Below, one piece after another: positions 1-5,950 of a stretch of 16,332 nt of DNA. Numbering within the stretch: position 1 is the stretch's first letter; every line of letters starts with the position of its first letter. The DNA lies in NCBI GenBank assembly GCA_019117105.1, contig DXAH01000039.1, positions 1 through 16,332 on the forward strand, written 5' to 3'. Source of the stretch: Duodenibacillus intestinigallinarum (GTDB lineage Bacteria; Pseudomonadota; Gammaproteobacteria; Burkholderiales; Burkholderiaceae_F). The position numbers and the translations under genes were made by a program. A model generated the notes under the pieces. It worked only from the letters and a program-made list of their open reading frames with translations, searched no databases and was not told the origin of the DNA.

Positions 1-161
1 TTCTTGTCGCGGCGGTCGCGATAAGCGTACTGACCAGCGCGCATAACAGCCTGCTTAGCAACGCGGAAAACGTTGTTGCGACGCAGACGGAAGCCCTTAG
101 CGAGGGCAAGAATCTTCTTGTGACGGGCACGAGCCGTCACGCCACGTTTTACTCGGGGCAT
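1..161 (-). CDS. rplT: 50S ribosomal protein L20 (partial, N-terminus only)
   Basis: Large-subunit ribosomal protein L20, which binds 23S rRNA early in 50S assembly and in many bacteria represses its own operon. The reverse strand reads MPRVKRGVTARARHKKILAL and continues with the RAGQYAYRDRR segment typical of the L20 N-terminus. Only about 53 residues are present; the family is near 118 residues and the rest lies beyond the left edge. The ATG at 159-161 has a clear Shine-Dalgarno (AGGAGAGG) just upstream. It follows rpmI by 18 bases and is surely co-transcribed with it. The identity is seen directly from conserved sequence; nothing is odd about the visible part. Confidence 0.97.
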   Translation of the reverse strand, partial: MPRVKRGVTARARHKKILALAKGFRLRRNNVFRVAKQAVMRAGQYAYRDRRDK

Positions 162-179
162 CTCTATCCTCTCCTCTTA

Positions 180-377
180 TTAAGCGTAAGGCATCATGCG
201 GTGAATCGACTTGCTGTCAGACTCGTGGATGGTGACCATACCGCGGAGGTGACGCTTGTTCTTCGTCGAACGATGGGTCAGGATATGACGCTTGGTGGCG
301 TGGGCACGCTTGATGGAACCGCCAGCGCGGACCTTGAAGCGCTTGCTCGCAGCCTTCTTAGTTTTCATCTTCGGCAT
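180..377 (-). CDS. rpmI: 50S ribosomal protein L35
   Basis: Small basic protein of the large ribosomal subunit. The 65 residues start MPKMKTKKAASKRFKVRAGG and end in HRMMPYA, matching the usual family length of about 65 and its Lys/Arg-rich composition. An open frame extends 33 codons further upstream, but the ATG at 375-377 is chosen because it gives the family N-terminus and has AAGGAA 9 bases before it. It sits between a strong terminator downstream of infC and rplT, so rpmI-rplT may be transcribed separately or by read-through from infC. Confidence 0.97.
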   Translation of the reverse strand: MPKMKTKKAASKRFKVRAGGSIKRAHATKRHILTHRSTKNKRHLRGMVTIHESDSKSIHRMMPYA

Positions 378-458
378 TTGCCGTATTTCCTTATGATTTG
401 TCGGAACTCCAGGCGCGGGAAACTTTGCTCCCGACTTCTTTTGCCCGCCCCGACTTTT

Positions 459-493
459 AAAAAGCCTGAAGTGCAATTTTCTTGCACTTCAGG
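459..493 (-). terminator. Intrinsic terminator between infC and rpmI
   Basis: On the minus strand a perfect 12-bp stem (CCTGAAGTGCAA with TTGCACTTCAGG, loop GAAAA) is followed by CTTTTT. It lies 31 bases after the infC stop and more than 80 bases before rpmI. It would end or attenuate transcripts passing from infC into rpmI-rplT. Whether it is constitutive or controlled, for example by L20, cannot be told from the sequence. Confidence 0.85.
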
Positions 494-502
494 GCGTTAA
501 GA

Positions 503-520
503 GCGTGTGATTATACACGC
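503..520. repeat. Short inverted repeat after infC
   Basis: GCGTGT and ACACGC form a perfect 6-bp inverted repeat with a 6-base spacer, just after the infC stop. On the minus strand the spacer region contains TATAAT, but no -35 lies at the right distance. On the plus strand the repeat is followed by a T-rich run, so it could stop antisense transcription. Function unknown. Confidence 0.3.
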
Positions 521-524
521 ATTT

Positions 525-1046
525 TTATTTTTTGCGCTTGGGAGCAAGCACCATAATCATTTGGCGCCCTTCAAGCTTAGGCTGCAGTTCGATCTGGGCC
601 TCTTCAGCGAGCTCGTCGCGGATGCGATGCATGATCTGAGCCCCCAAGTCCTGGTGGGCCATTTCACGGCCGCGATAACGCAGCGTGACCTTGGCCTTGT
701 CGCCATCGGCCAAGAAGCGACGCAGAGCGCGTAGCTTGGTCTGGTAATCATTTTCGTCAGTGGCGGGGCGGAACTTAACTTCCTTAACCTGAATCACCTT
801 CTGACGAGCCTTCATTTCCTGAGCTTTCTTCTGCTCCTGATAGCGGAACTTGCCGTAATCCATCAGGCGGCAAACCGGCGGCTGGGCGTTCGGCGCGACC
901 TCAACGAGATCCACGTCGTAGTCTTCAGCCATCCGAAGCGCTTCGGCAGTCGAAACAATACCGATCTGAGCGCCGTCAACGCCCGTCAGTCGAACCTCAG
1001 GTACCCGAATCTCACGATTGATTCGGTGATTGCGATCTTGTGCTAT
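525..1046 (-). CDS. infC: Translation initiation factor IF-3 (ATA start)
   Basis: IF-3 binds the 30S subunit, prevents premature subunit joining and proofreads start-codon choice. The frame reads (I)AQDRNHRINREIRVPEVRL at the N-terminus, then DLVEVAPNAQPPVCRLMDYG, the basic linker, and the C-domain ending in LAPKRKK; 173 residues, the usual size. The first in-frame ATG (930-932) would give only 135 residues and remove about half of the N-domain. Between the upstream in-frame TAA and that ATG there is no ATG, GTG or TTG. The ATA at 1044-1046 starts exactly at the conserved N-terminus and has GGGAG 7 bases upstream. A rare start codon is known for infC in other bacteria (AUU or AUC), where it lets IF-3 repress its own synthesis. 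It follows thrS by 68 bases. Confidence 0.95.
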   Translation of the reverse strand: MAQDRNHRINREIRVPEVRLTGVDGAQIGIVSTAEALRMAEDYDVDLVEVAPNAQPPVCRLMDYGKFRYQEQKKAQEMKARQKVIQVKEVKFRPATDENDYQTKLRALRRFLADGDKAKVTLRYRGREMAHQDLGAQIMHRIRDELAEEAQIELQPKLEGRQMIMVLAPKRKK

Positions 1047-1076
1047 GGCACGTCTCCCAAAATAGTTTTTTTACCG

Positions 1077-1098
1077 ACGCGCCTTCGCTAAGGCGCGT
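1077..1098 (-). other. Perfect hairpin between thrS and infC
   Basis: ACGCGCCTT and AAGGCGCGT pair over 9 bp with a 4-base loop. On the transcribed strand the stem is followed by CGGTAAAAAAA rather than a T-run, so it is not an intrinsic terminator. It ends 30 bases before the infC ATA codon and could be a processing or stability element, or part of infC translational control. Confidence 0.5.
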
Positions 1099-1114
1099 TC
1101 TGATCAATTGTCGA

Positions 1115-3034
1115 TCAATCGTCCGTGTTCTTGCGTGACTGATCTTCGCTCACCACACGGGCAATAAATTCCTCAATAGGCATGACGCCGAGGTTCTTGC
1201 CTCCGCGCGCACGCACGCTGACCGTGCCGGACTGCGCTTCCTTGTCGCCGACAACGGCGATGTAGGGCAGTTTCTGCAAAGTCAGTTCGCGGATTTTATA
1301 GTTGATCTTTTGACTGCGCAAATCTTCAATGACACGAATTCCGGCTTCGCGCATCTTTCGTGCAACATCGGCCGCAAATTCGGCCTGTGCATCGGTAATG
1401 GAGGCCACGGCGACCTGCACCGGCGAGAGCCACACAGGCATTGCGCCGGCGTAGTGTTCGATCAACATGCCGATCCAGCGTTCGAGCGAACCGAGAATGG
1501 CGCGGTGCAGCATCACCGGCACTTTGCGCGAGTTGTCTTCGGCAACGTATTCGGCTCCGAGGCGGCCCGGCATTTGGAAGTCCACCTGGATCGTACCGCA
1601 CTGCCACGTACGGCCAAGACAATCCTTGAGGTGGTACTCGATCTTCGGGCCGTAGAAGGCGCCTTCGCCCGGCAGGATTTCATAAGGCAGACCGCAGGCG
1701 TCGAGCGACTCGATCAGAGCGGCTTCGGCTTTGTCCCAAACGGCATCTTCGCCGATACGCATTTCCGGACGGGTCGCCACCTTATAGAGAATGTCCTCAA
1801 AGCCGAAGGTGTGATAGACGTCGCGCACGATGCGAGTGAAGTCCATGCATTCCTTCAGGATCTGATCTTCCGTGCAGAAAATGTGACCGTCGTCTTGGGT
1901 AAAGCCGCGCACGCGCATCAGACCGTGCAAAGCGCCCGAAGGTTCATTGCGATGGCACTGACCGAATTCGCCGTAGCGAAGCGGCAGATCGCGGTAGCTG
2001 CGCAAACCGGCGTTAAAGAGCTGGATGTGCCCCGGGCAGTTCATCGGCTTCAACGCGTAGTAGCGGTTTTCCGATTCGGTCGTGAACATGTTGCTGCGAT
2101 ACTTGGCCCAATGACCTGAACGTTCCCAGAGTGAACGATCGAGCAGCTGCGGCGCCTTCACTTCCTGGTAGCCATTTTCGCGATAGATGCGGCGCATGAA
2201 CTGTTCGACGACCTGCCACAGCGTCCAGCCCTTGGCATGCCAGAAGATGAGGCCCGGAGCTTCTTCCTGCAGATGGAAGAGATCGAGCTCCTTGCCCAAG
2301 CGGCGATGGTCGCGCTTTTCAGCTTCGGCAAGCATCGTGAGATAGGCTTCCTGATCCTCCTTCTTCGCCCAGGCCGTTCCGTAGATGCGTTGCAGCATTT
2401 CGTTCTTGCTGTCGCCGCGCCAGTATGCACCGGCCACCTTCATGAGCTTGAAGACCTTGAGCTTGCCCGTGCTCGGCACGTGAGGACCGCGGCACAAGTC
2501 CGTGAAGTCACCCTGGCGATAGAGCGAAATGATTTCGCCCGCGGGAATTTCGCTGATGATTTCAGCCTTGTAGTGTTCGCCGATGCTCTTAAAGTAATCA
2601 ATGGCTTCGTCGCGCGGCAGCGTGTAGCGCTCAAGCGGGATGTCCTTCTTCACGAGTTCCTTCATGCGCGCTTCGATCTTTTCGAGATCTTCGGGCGTAA
2701 AAGCGCGTTCGAACTTGAAGTCGTAGTAGAAGCCGTTTTCGATGGCCGGTCCGATCGTCACCTCCGCCGTCGGATACAGCTCTTTAACGGCCTGAGCCAT
2801 CAGGTGCGAAGTCGAGTGGCGGATCAACTCGAGAGCTTCGGGGTCCTTTGCCGTAATGATGGCAACCTTGGCATCCGTTTCAACGACGTGAGACAGATCG
2901 ACGAGCTTGTCGTCAACCTTGCCGGCGAGAGCCGCTTTGGCAAGGCCGGCACCGATGGATGCTGCAATGTCGCCCACAGAGAGCGGCCCTTCGTATTGAC
3001 GAACAGAACCGTCGGGCAAAGTGATGGAAAGCAT
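1115..3034 (-). CDS. thrS: Threonyl-tRNA synthetase
   Basis: Class II synthetase that charges tRNA-Thr. Its 639 residues are close to the usual ~640. Domains in order: TGS (about 1-62); editing domain with HSTSHL (His73, His77) and the Cys181/His185 pair in DLCRGPHVP; catalytic core with the zinc ligand Cys333 in MNCPGH, His384, and motif 2 around HRNEPSGALHG; C-terminal anticodon-binding domain. The start ATG at 3032-3034 has AAAGGGA upstream. The gene is preceded by a threonine-codon leader peptide and an intrinsic terminator (3090-3205), which points to attenuation control. infC follows, as in most proteobacteria. Confidence 0.98.
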   Translation of the reverse strand: MLSITLPDGSVRQYEGPLSVGDIAASIGAGLAKAALAGKVDDKLVDLSHVVETDAKVAIITAKDPEALELIRHSTSHLMAQAVKELYPTAEVTIGPAIENGFYYDFKFERAFTPEDLEKIEARMKELVKKDIPLERYTLPRDEAIDYFKSIGEHYKAEIISEIPAGEIISLYRQGDFTDLCRGPHVPSTGKLKVFKLMKVAGAYWRGDSKNEMLQRIYGTAWAKKEDQEAYLTMLAEAEKRDHRRLGKELDLFHLQEEAPGLIFWHAKGWTLWQVVEQFMRRIYRENGYQEVKAPQLLDRSLWERSGHWAKYRSNMFTTESENRYYALKPMNCPGHIQLFNAGLRSYRDLPLRYGEFGQCHRNEPSGALHGLMRVRGFTQDDGHIFCTEDQILKECMDFTRIVRDVYHTFGFEDILYKVATRPEMRIGEDAVWDKAEAALIESLDACGLPYEILPGEGAFYGPKIEYHLKDCLGRTWQCGTIQVDFQMPGRLGAEYVAEDNSRKVPVMLHRAILGSLERWIGMLIEHYAGAMPVWLSPVQVAVASITDAQAEFAADVARKMREAGIRVIEDLRSQKINYKIRELTLQKLPYIAVVGDKEAQSGTVSVRARGGKNLGVMPIEEFIARVVSEDQSRKNTDD

Positions 3035-3089
3035 TTCTATTCCCTTTCGTTTTTAGCGTTGCGCAAATGGCTTCACGCGCGGCCGAAAT

Positions 3090-3127
3090 AAAAAAAAGAG
3101 TGCTGACTCTGTGAGCCGCACTCTTTT
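3090..3127 (-). terminator. Putative thrS attenuator terminator
   Basis: On the minus strand AAAAGAGTGC pairs perfectly with GCACTCTTTT (10 bp, 14-base loop) and runs into eight T residues. It lies 30 bases after the leader peptide stop and 55 bases before thrS, with no gene ending between, so it acts on transcripts heading into thrS. A segment just upstream (GAGGGTGTTG on the minus strand, 3134-3143) can pair over 10 positions (7 Watson-Crick, 3 wobble) with CAGCACTCTT, which covers the 3' arm. That is a possible competing fold. A textbook antiterminator against the 5' arm was not found by eye. Confidence 0.8.
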
Positions 3128-3157
3128 CCTATTCAACACCCTCGCGCGCCCGCAGAC

Positions 3158-3205
3158 TTACTGTTTGCAGGTCTTCGTCGTTCGTACGATCTTAGACGCG
3201 CACAT
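3158..3205 (-). CDS. Putative threonine leader peptide of thrS
   Basis: A 15-codon frame encodes MCASKIVRTTKTCKQ, with three threonine codons (ACG, ACG, ACC) within four positions near the end. GGAG lies 11 bases upstream of the ATG, a slightly long spacing. Around the stop the RNA can form a small hairpin (AGACCTG against CAG and GTCT with the stop bulged). Established logic: ribosome stalling at scarce charged tRNA-Thr in such a leader changes folding of the RNA ahead and prevents termination. Here the leader, terminator and thrS are in the right order and spacing. The peptide is too short to identify by similarity and a chance ORF cannot be excluded. Confidence 0.5.
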   Translation of the reverse strand: MCASKIVRTTKTCKQ

Positions 3206-3229
3206 TTGCTAGGTGTCTCCAAAAAATTC

Positions 3230-3306
3230 TGGTAGGCACAATTGGACTCGAACCAACGACCCCCACCATGTCAAGGTGATGCTCTAACCAACTGAGCTAT
3301 GTGCCT
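3230..3306 (-). tRNA. tRNA-Val (anticodon GAC)
   Basis: A full cloverleaf is readable: acceptor AGGCACA/TGTGCCT, D-arm with GAGC closing GCTC, anticodon stem TCACC/GGTGG with loop TTGACAT (anticodon GAC, valine), T-arm GTTGG/CCAAT with TTCGAGT, then discriminator A and an encoded CCA. It is 77 bases long. A good promoter starts just upstream. No terminator follows: the thrS leader ATG comes only 24 bases after the CCA. Confidence 0.97.
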
Positions 3307-3317
3307 GAGAGATGCGA

Positions 3318-3346
3318 ACTATACCCGTGCTTTTTCAGGAATGCAA
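3318..3346 (-). promoter_or_regulatory. Sigma70-type promoter for tRNA-Val (and probably thrS)
   Basis: Minus strand: -35 TTGCAT (3341-3346), 17-base spacer, -10 TATAGT (3318-3323). The mature tRNA begins 12 bases after the -10 box, leaving only a short 5' leader. No other convincing promoter lies between the tRNA and thrS, so this one may also drive the thrS leader. Confidence 0.75.
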
Positions 3347-3417
3347 GTCTTTTTTCGAATTTTTCTCAACTTTTTTGCGTGTTTACGCATAAGCTATTGA
3401 TTTTACTGTAAAACAAT

Positions 3418-3440
3418 TTTTCAGACAAATTTTCTGAAAA
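3418..3440. repeat. AT-rich inverted repeat upstream of the tRNA promoter
   Basis: TTTTCAGA and TCTGAAAA form an 8-bp inverted repeat with a 7-base spacer in the AT-rich stretch between the relA terminator and the tRNA promoter (3347-3502). It lies some 70 bases upstream of the -35 box. Nothing else is recognisable in this stretch; it may simply be upstream promoter DNA. Confidence 0.3.
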
Positions 3441-3502
3441 TGCGAAAAATCGGCATCCTCAACAGTTGACGCTCGTTTCTCTTTTTCGCTGACCTCGTAG
3501 TG

Positions 3503-3534
3503 AAAAAAAGCCGCCAAGACGAATCCCGACGGCT
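3503..3534 (-). terminator. Intrinsic terminator of relA
   Basis: Minus strand AGCCGTCGGGA and TCTTGGCGGCT pair over 11 bp (three wobble pairs) closed by a TTCG tetraloop and followed by seven T residues. It lies 10 bases after the relA stop codon and separates relA from the tRNA-Val/thrS unit. Confidence 0.9.
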
Positions 3535-3544
3535 CTCGGAAACA

Positions 3545-5695
3545 TCAGGCGCGGCGTACGCTCATCACGCCTTTGAGTTCACGCAATTGCGAGAGCGAAC
3601 GGCGAAGATCTTCCGACGAGCGAATCTCGATCGAGATGCGCATATGCGCGTCACCCTTCACATTGACCGTGTTCAGACCCGTGATGTTCTGCTTTTCCCG
3701 CATAAACACTTCGCTCACATCTTTGAGCAACCCTTGACGGTCTCGCGCCACGATGTAGATATCGACCGGGTAGACCGCTTCGGCCTGGTTGCCCCAGCCC
3801 ACTTCAATCATGCGTTCCTGATCGTTGGCTACAAGGTTCTTGACGTTGGGGCAGTCAATGCGATGAATCGTAACGCCTCGACCGCGCGTAATAAAGCCGA
3901 TGATTTCGTCGGGCGGAGCCGGATGGCAGCACTTTGCGAGCTGTGTCATCAAACTGTCGATGCCGACAACAAGCACATTGGACTTGTGGCTCTTTTGCGC
4001 TTGAGAGCTTCTCACGAGCACTTCGGGTTGAGGCTCGGGTTCTTCAATTTGTGGCTGCACGGCCTGTTCGAGCGCCTTGAGGCTGAACTCTTCCTTGGCA
4101 AACGCCACGCACAAATCGTCAACCGAGTCGTAGCCCAGGCGCTTGGCGAGTTCTTCGAGCTTGACGGCCGTCTTACCCAAACGAGCAAGTTCCTTGTCGA
4201 GTCGTTCGCGACCAGCCTGCGTCTGTTCCGCAAGCTTTTGCGCGTTGAACCACTGACGCACCTTGGTGCGGGTGCGCGCGCTCACGGCAAAGCCAAGCTC
4301 GGGATTGAGCCAATCGCGCGAAGGTCCGCCCGTCTTTGCCGCCACGATTTCAACGGTTTGACCGGTCTTAATCTGCGTATTGAGCGGCACCATCTGGCCG
4401 TCAATGCGCGCACCGCGGCAACGATGACCAAGCTCGGTATGCACTTGATAGGCAAAGTCGATCGGCGTCGCACCCTTTTGGAGTTCCACCACTCGCCCCT
4501 GAGGCGTGAGCGCATAAACGTGATCGTCCTCAAGGCCGGGTTCGGCGGGGGGCGCCACATCGCTCTTCCAATCGAGCAGCTGACGCAACCAGGCCACGCG
4601 CTGCTCTTCGGCTTCAGCGCCCTTGTCCTTATTGGAATTGCCGGTTTCCTTGTAGCGCCAGTGCGCGGCCACGCCAAGTTCTGCAAATTCGTGCATCGCA
4701 CGAGTGCGGATCTGAATTTCCACGGGACGTCCGTTGGGATCGGTCACCACGGTATGAAGCGACTGATACCCGTTGGGCTTGGGATTGGCGATGTAGTCGT
4801 CGTACTCCTTGGAAAGCACGGTGAAGTTTTCGTGCACCAACGACAGCACTTCGTAGCAGTGCTCCACCGTATCAACAATGATGCGCACCGCACGAATGTC
4901 AAAGAGCTGATCGAAGCGCAGATGCTTGCGGACCATCTTTTTGTAGATGGAATAGATGTGCTTCGGGCGACCGCTTACTTCGGCTTCGATACCGTTAGCC
5001 TTCAGCAGCATCTGGATGCGCTCAACGCAACCGCGCATAAAGGCTAAGCGCTGCTCGCGTGTTTCATCGAGCTCTTTGGAAATCTCATTGTAGGTTTCAG
5101 GCTCCGTGAAGCGCAAAGAGAGATCCTCGAGCTCCCACTTCATCTGCCAGATACCCAAACGATTGGCCAGAGGCGAATACAAGGCCAGCGTTTCACGACC
5201 GTATTCGTCTGCCCCCGGTGCACGCGACTGCGCAAACCAGCGCAGCGTCTGCAGTCGGCTTACCAGACGCAAAACCACCACGCGCAAATCGTGGCACATG
5301 GCCAAAAGCATGCGACGAAGTGCTTCAGATTGATAGACAGCACCGCTCTCGCGGTTGTCGGAACGAGCGCGCTGACTGACGTGCATCAGCTGCTCGAGAT
5401 CTCGCACAAGCTGCAAAACGTTCTTGCCGAACGTCTTTTCGATCCAACGATCCGCATCGTGGATGCAGTCCGTGACGGAAAAGAGGTAGGCCGCAACGAT
5501 CAATTCGTCGTCATTACGGACGCCTTTCAGAATTTCAGCCATGCCATCGGCATGGGCCAGTCGGGGTTCTCCGGTGTAAAGCTTTTGATCCAGATAAAGC
5601 GGTTCGACCAAGCTGCGGGCCAACTTCCAGTCCACCGGAGCCGCTTCCCCGTCTGCCTCGGGGGTCTTGACCTCGATGTCTTCTTTGTGCTGCAT
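3545..5695 (-). CDS. relA: (p)ppGpp synthetase RelA (monofunctional)
   Basis: Makes (p)ppGpp from ATP and GTP/GDP on stalled ribosomes in the stringent response. The 716-residue protein has a degenerate HD domain (about 40-190), where the hydrolase HDxxED motif is missing and LFSVTDC stands in its place. The synthetase domain has GRPKHIYSIYKKM (242-254) and EYDDYIANPKPNGYQSLHT (297-315); the EYDD version is typical of RelA rather than SpoT. A TGS domain (392-453), the Cys-Cys-His zinc-finger region KCCHPAP (588-594) and a C-terminal ACT domain (643-716) follow. The ATG at 5693-5695, preceded by a purine-rich GAAGAGAG, is preferred over a TTG at 5771-5773 that lacks any ribosome site. It has its own terminator. 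Confidence 0.96.
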   Translation of the reverse strand: MQHKEDIEVKTPEADGEAAPVDWKLARSLVEPLYLDQKLYTGEPRLAHADGMAEILKGVRNDDELIVAAYLFSVTDCIHDADRWIEKTFGKNVLQLVRDLEQLMHVSQRARSDNRESGAVYQSEALRRMLLAMCHDLRVVVLRLVSRLQTLRWFAQSRAPGADEYGRETLALYSPLANRLGIWQMKWELEDLSLRFTEPETYNEISKELDETREQRLAFMRGCVERIQMLLKANGIEAEVSGRPKHIYSIYKKMVRKHLRFDQLFDIRAVRIIVDTVEHCYEVLSLVHENFTVLSKEYDDYIANPKPNGYQSLHTVVTDPNGRPVEIQIRTRAMHEFAELGVAAHWRYKETGNSNKDKGAEAEEQRVAWLRQLLDWKSDVAPPAEPGLEDDHVYALTPQGRVVELQKGATPIDFAYQVHTELGHRCRGARIDGQMVPLNTQIKTGQTVEIVAAKTGGPSRDWLNPELGFAVSARTRTKVRQWFNAQKLAEQTQAGRERLDKELARLGKTAVKLEELAKRLGYDSVDDLCVAFAKEEFSLKALEQAVQPQIEEPEPQPEVLVRSSQAQKSHKSNVLVVGIDSLMTQLAKCCHPAPPDEIIGFITRGRGVTIHRIDCPNVKNLVANDQERMIEVGWGNQAEAVYPVDIYIVARDRQGLLKDVSEVFMREKQNITGLNTVNVKGDAHMRISIEIRSSEDLRRSLSQLRELKGVMSVRRA

Positions 5696-5798
5696 GTTTC
5701 TCTCTTCTTTTCGTTTTGCATGCTCACGGCCTGCGGTGGCATGCAACTGTCTTTCCGAACTAAGTGCGGACAAAAAATAATATCCGCCAAGGCGTTAC

Positions 5799-5825
5799 AT
5801 TCTACCGCCCCATTAATTCCGTCAA
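5799..5825 (-). promoter_or_regulatory. Candidate relA promoter
   Basis: Minus strand TTGACG (5820-5825) and TAGAAT (5799-5804) are spaced by 15 bases, shorter than the ideal 17. They lie about 100 bases upstream of the relA ATG, between the structured element and the gene. No better pair was seen in this gap. Confidence 0.3.
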
Positions 5826-5857
5826 GGATGCTGCAATCAATCGAAACAGGCAAACAC

Positions 5858-5950
5858 AGGCTGACGCACTTTGGCAAATGCAAGCATGTGCCGACCGCGC
5901 AGGCAGAACTCGCTCATGCACTTCCGCCTGCGCAAGCCTTCCGTCAGCCT
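5858..5950 (-). other. Structured RNA-like element after the autotransporter stop
   Basis: This 93-base stretch starts directly at the autotransporter stop. Outer arms AGGCTGACG/CGTCAGCCT pair perfectly (9 bp). Inside is a 12-bp helix (GCGCAGGCGGAA with TTCTGCCTGCGC on the minus strand, 13-base loop) and a weaker stem (GGCA/TGCC plus ATG/CAT). Together they suggest a three-way junction. One pair in the long helix is G-U in minus-strand RNA but A-C in plus-strand RNA, so the fold suits the transcribed strand. It lacks a T-run. It could be a 3'-end stabiliser, a terminator helped by Rho, a small RNA, or a repeated palindromic element. Confidence 0.65.

Noticed and set aside
510..515. Perfect TATAAT on the minus strand after infC as a promoter for rpmI
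   Set aside because: No -35 element at 16-18 bases, and transcripts from it would meet the strong terminator at 459-493 at once.
1077..1098. Hairpin after thrS as an intrinsic terminator
   Set aside because: The transcribed strand continues with A residues, not T, so it cannot be an intrinsic terminator in the gene direction.
1310..3091. Long plus-strand open frames opposite thrS
   Set aside because: Mirror frames of a well-conserved synthetase; no recognisable motifs.
3268..3273. TTGACA inside the tRNA-Val gene as a -35 box for thrS
   Set aside because: It is the anticodon loop, and no -10-like hexamer follows at 16-18 bases.
3500..5047. A 515-codon plus-strand open frame
   Set aside because: Antisense to relA, which has complete conserved domains; the plus frame shows no family features and no ribosome site.
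5771..5773. TTG as the relA start, adding 26 residues
   Set aside because: No Shine-Dalgarno upstream and the extra residues do not resemble RelA; the ATG at 5693-5695 is better supported.
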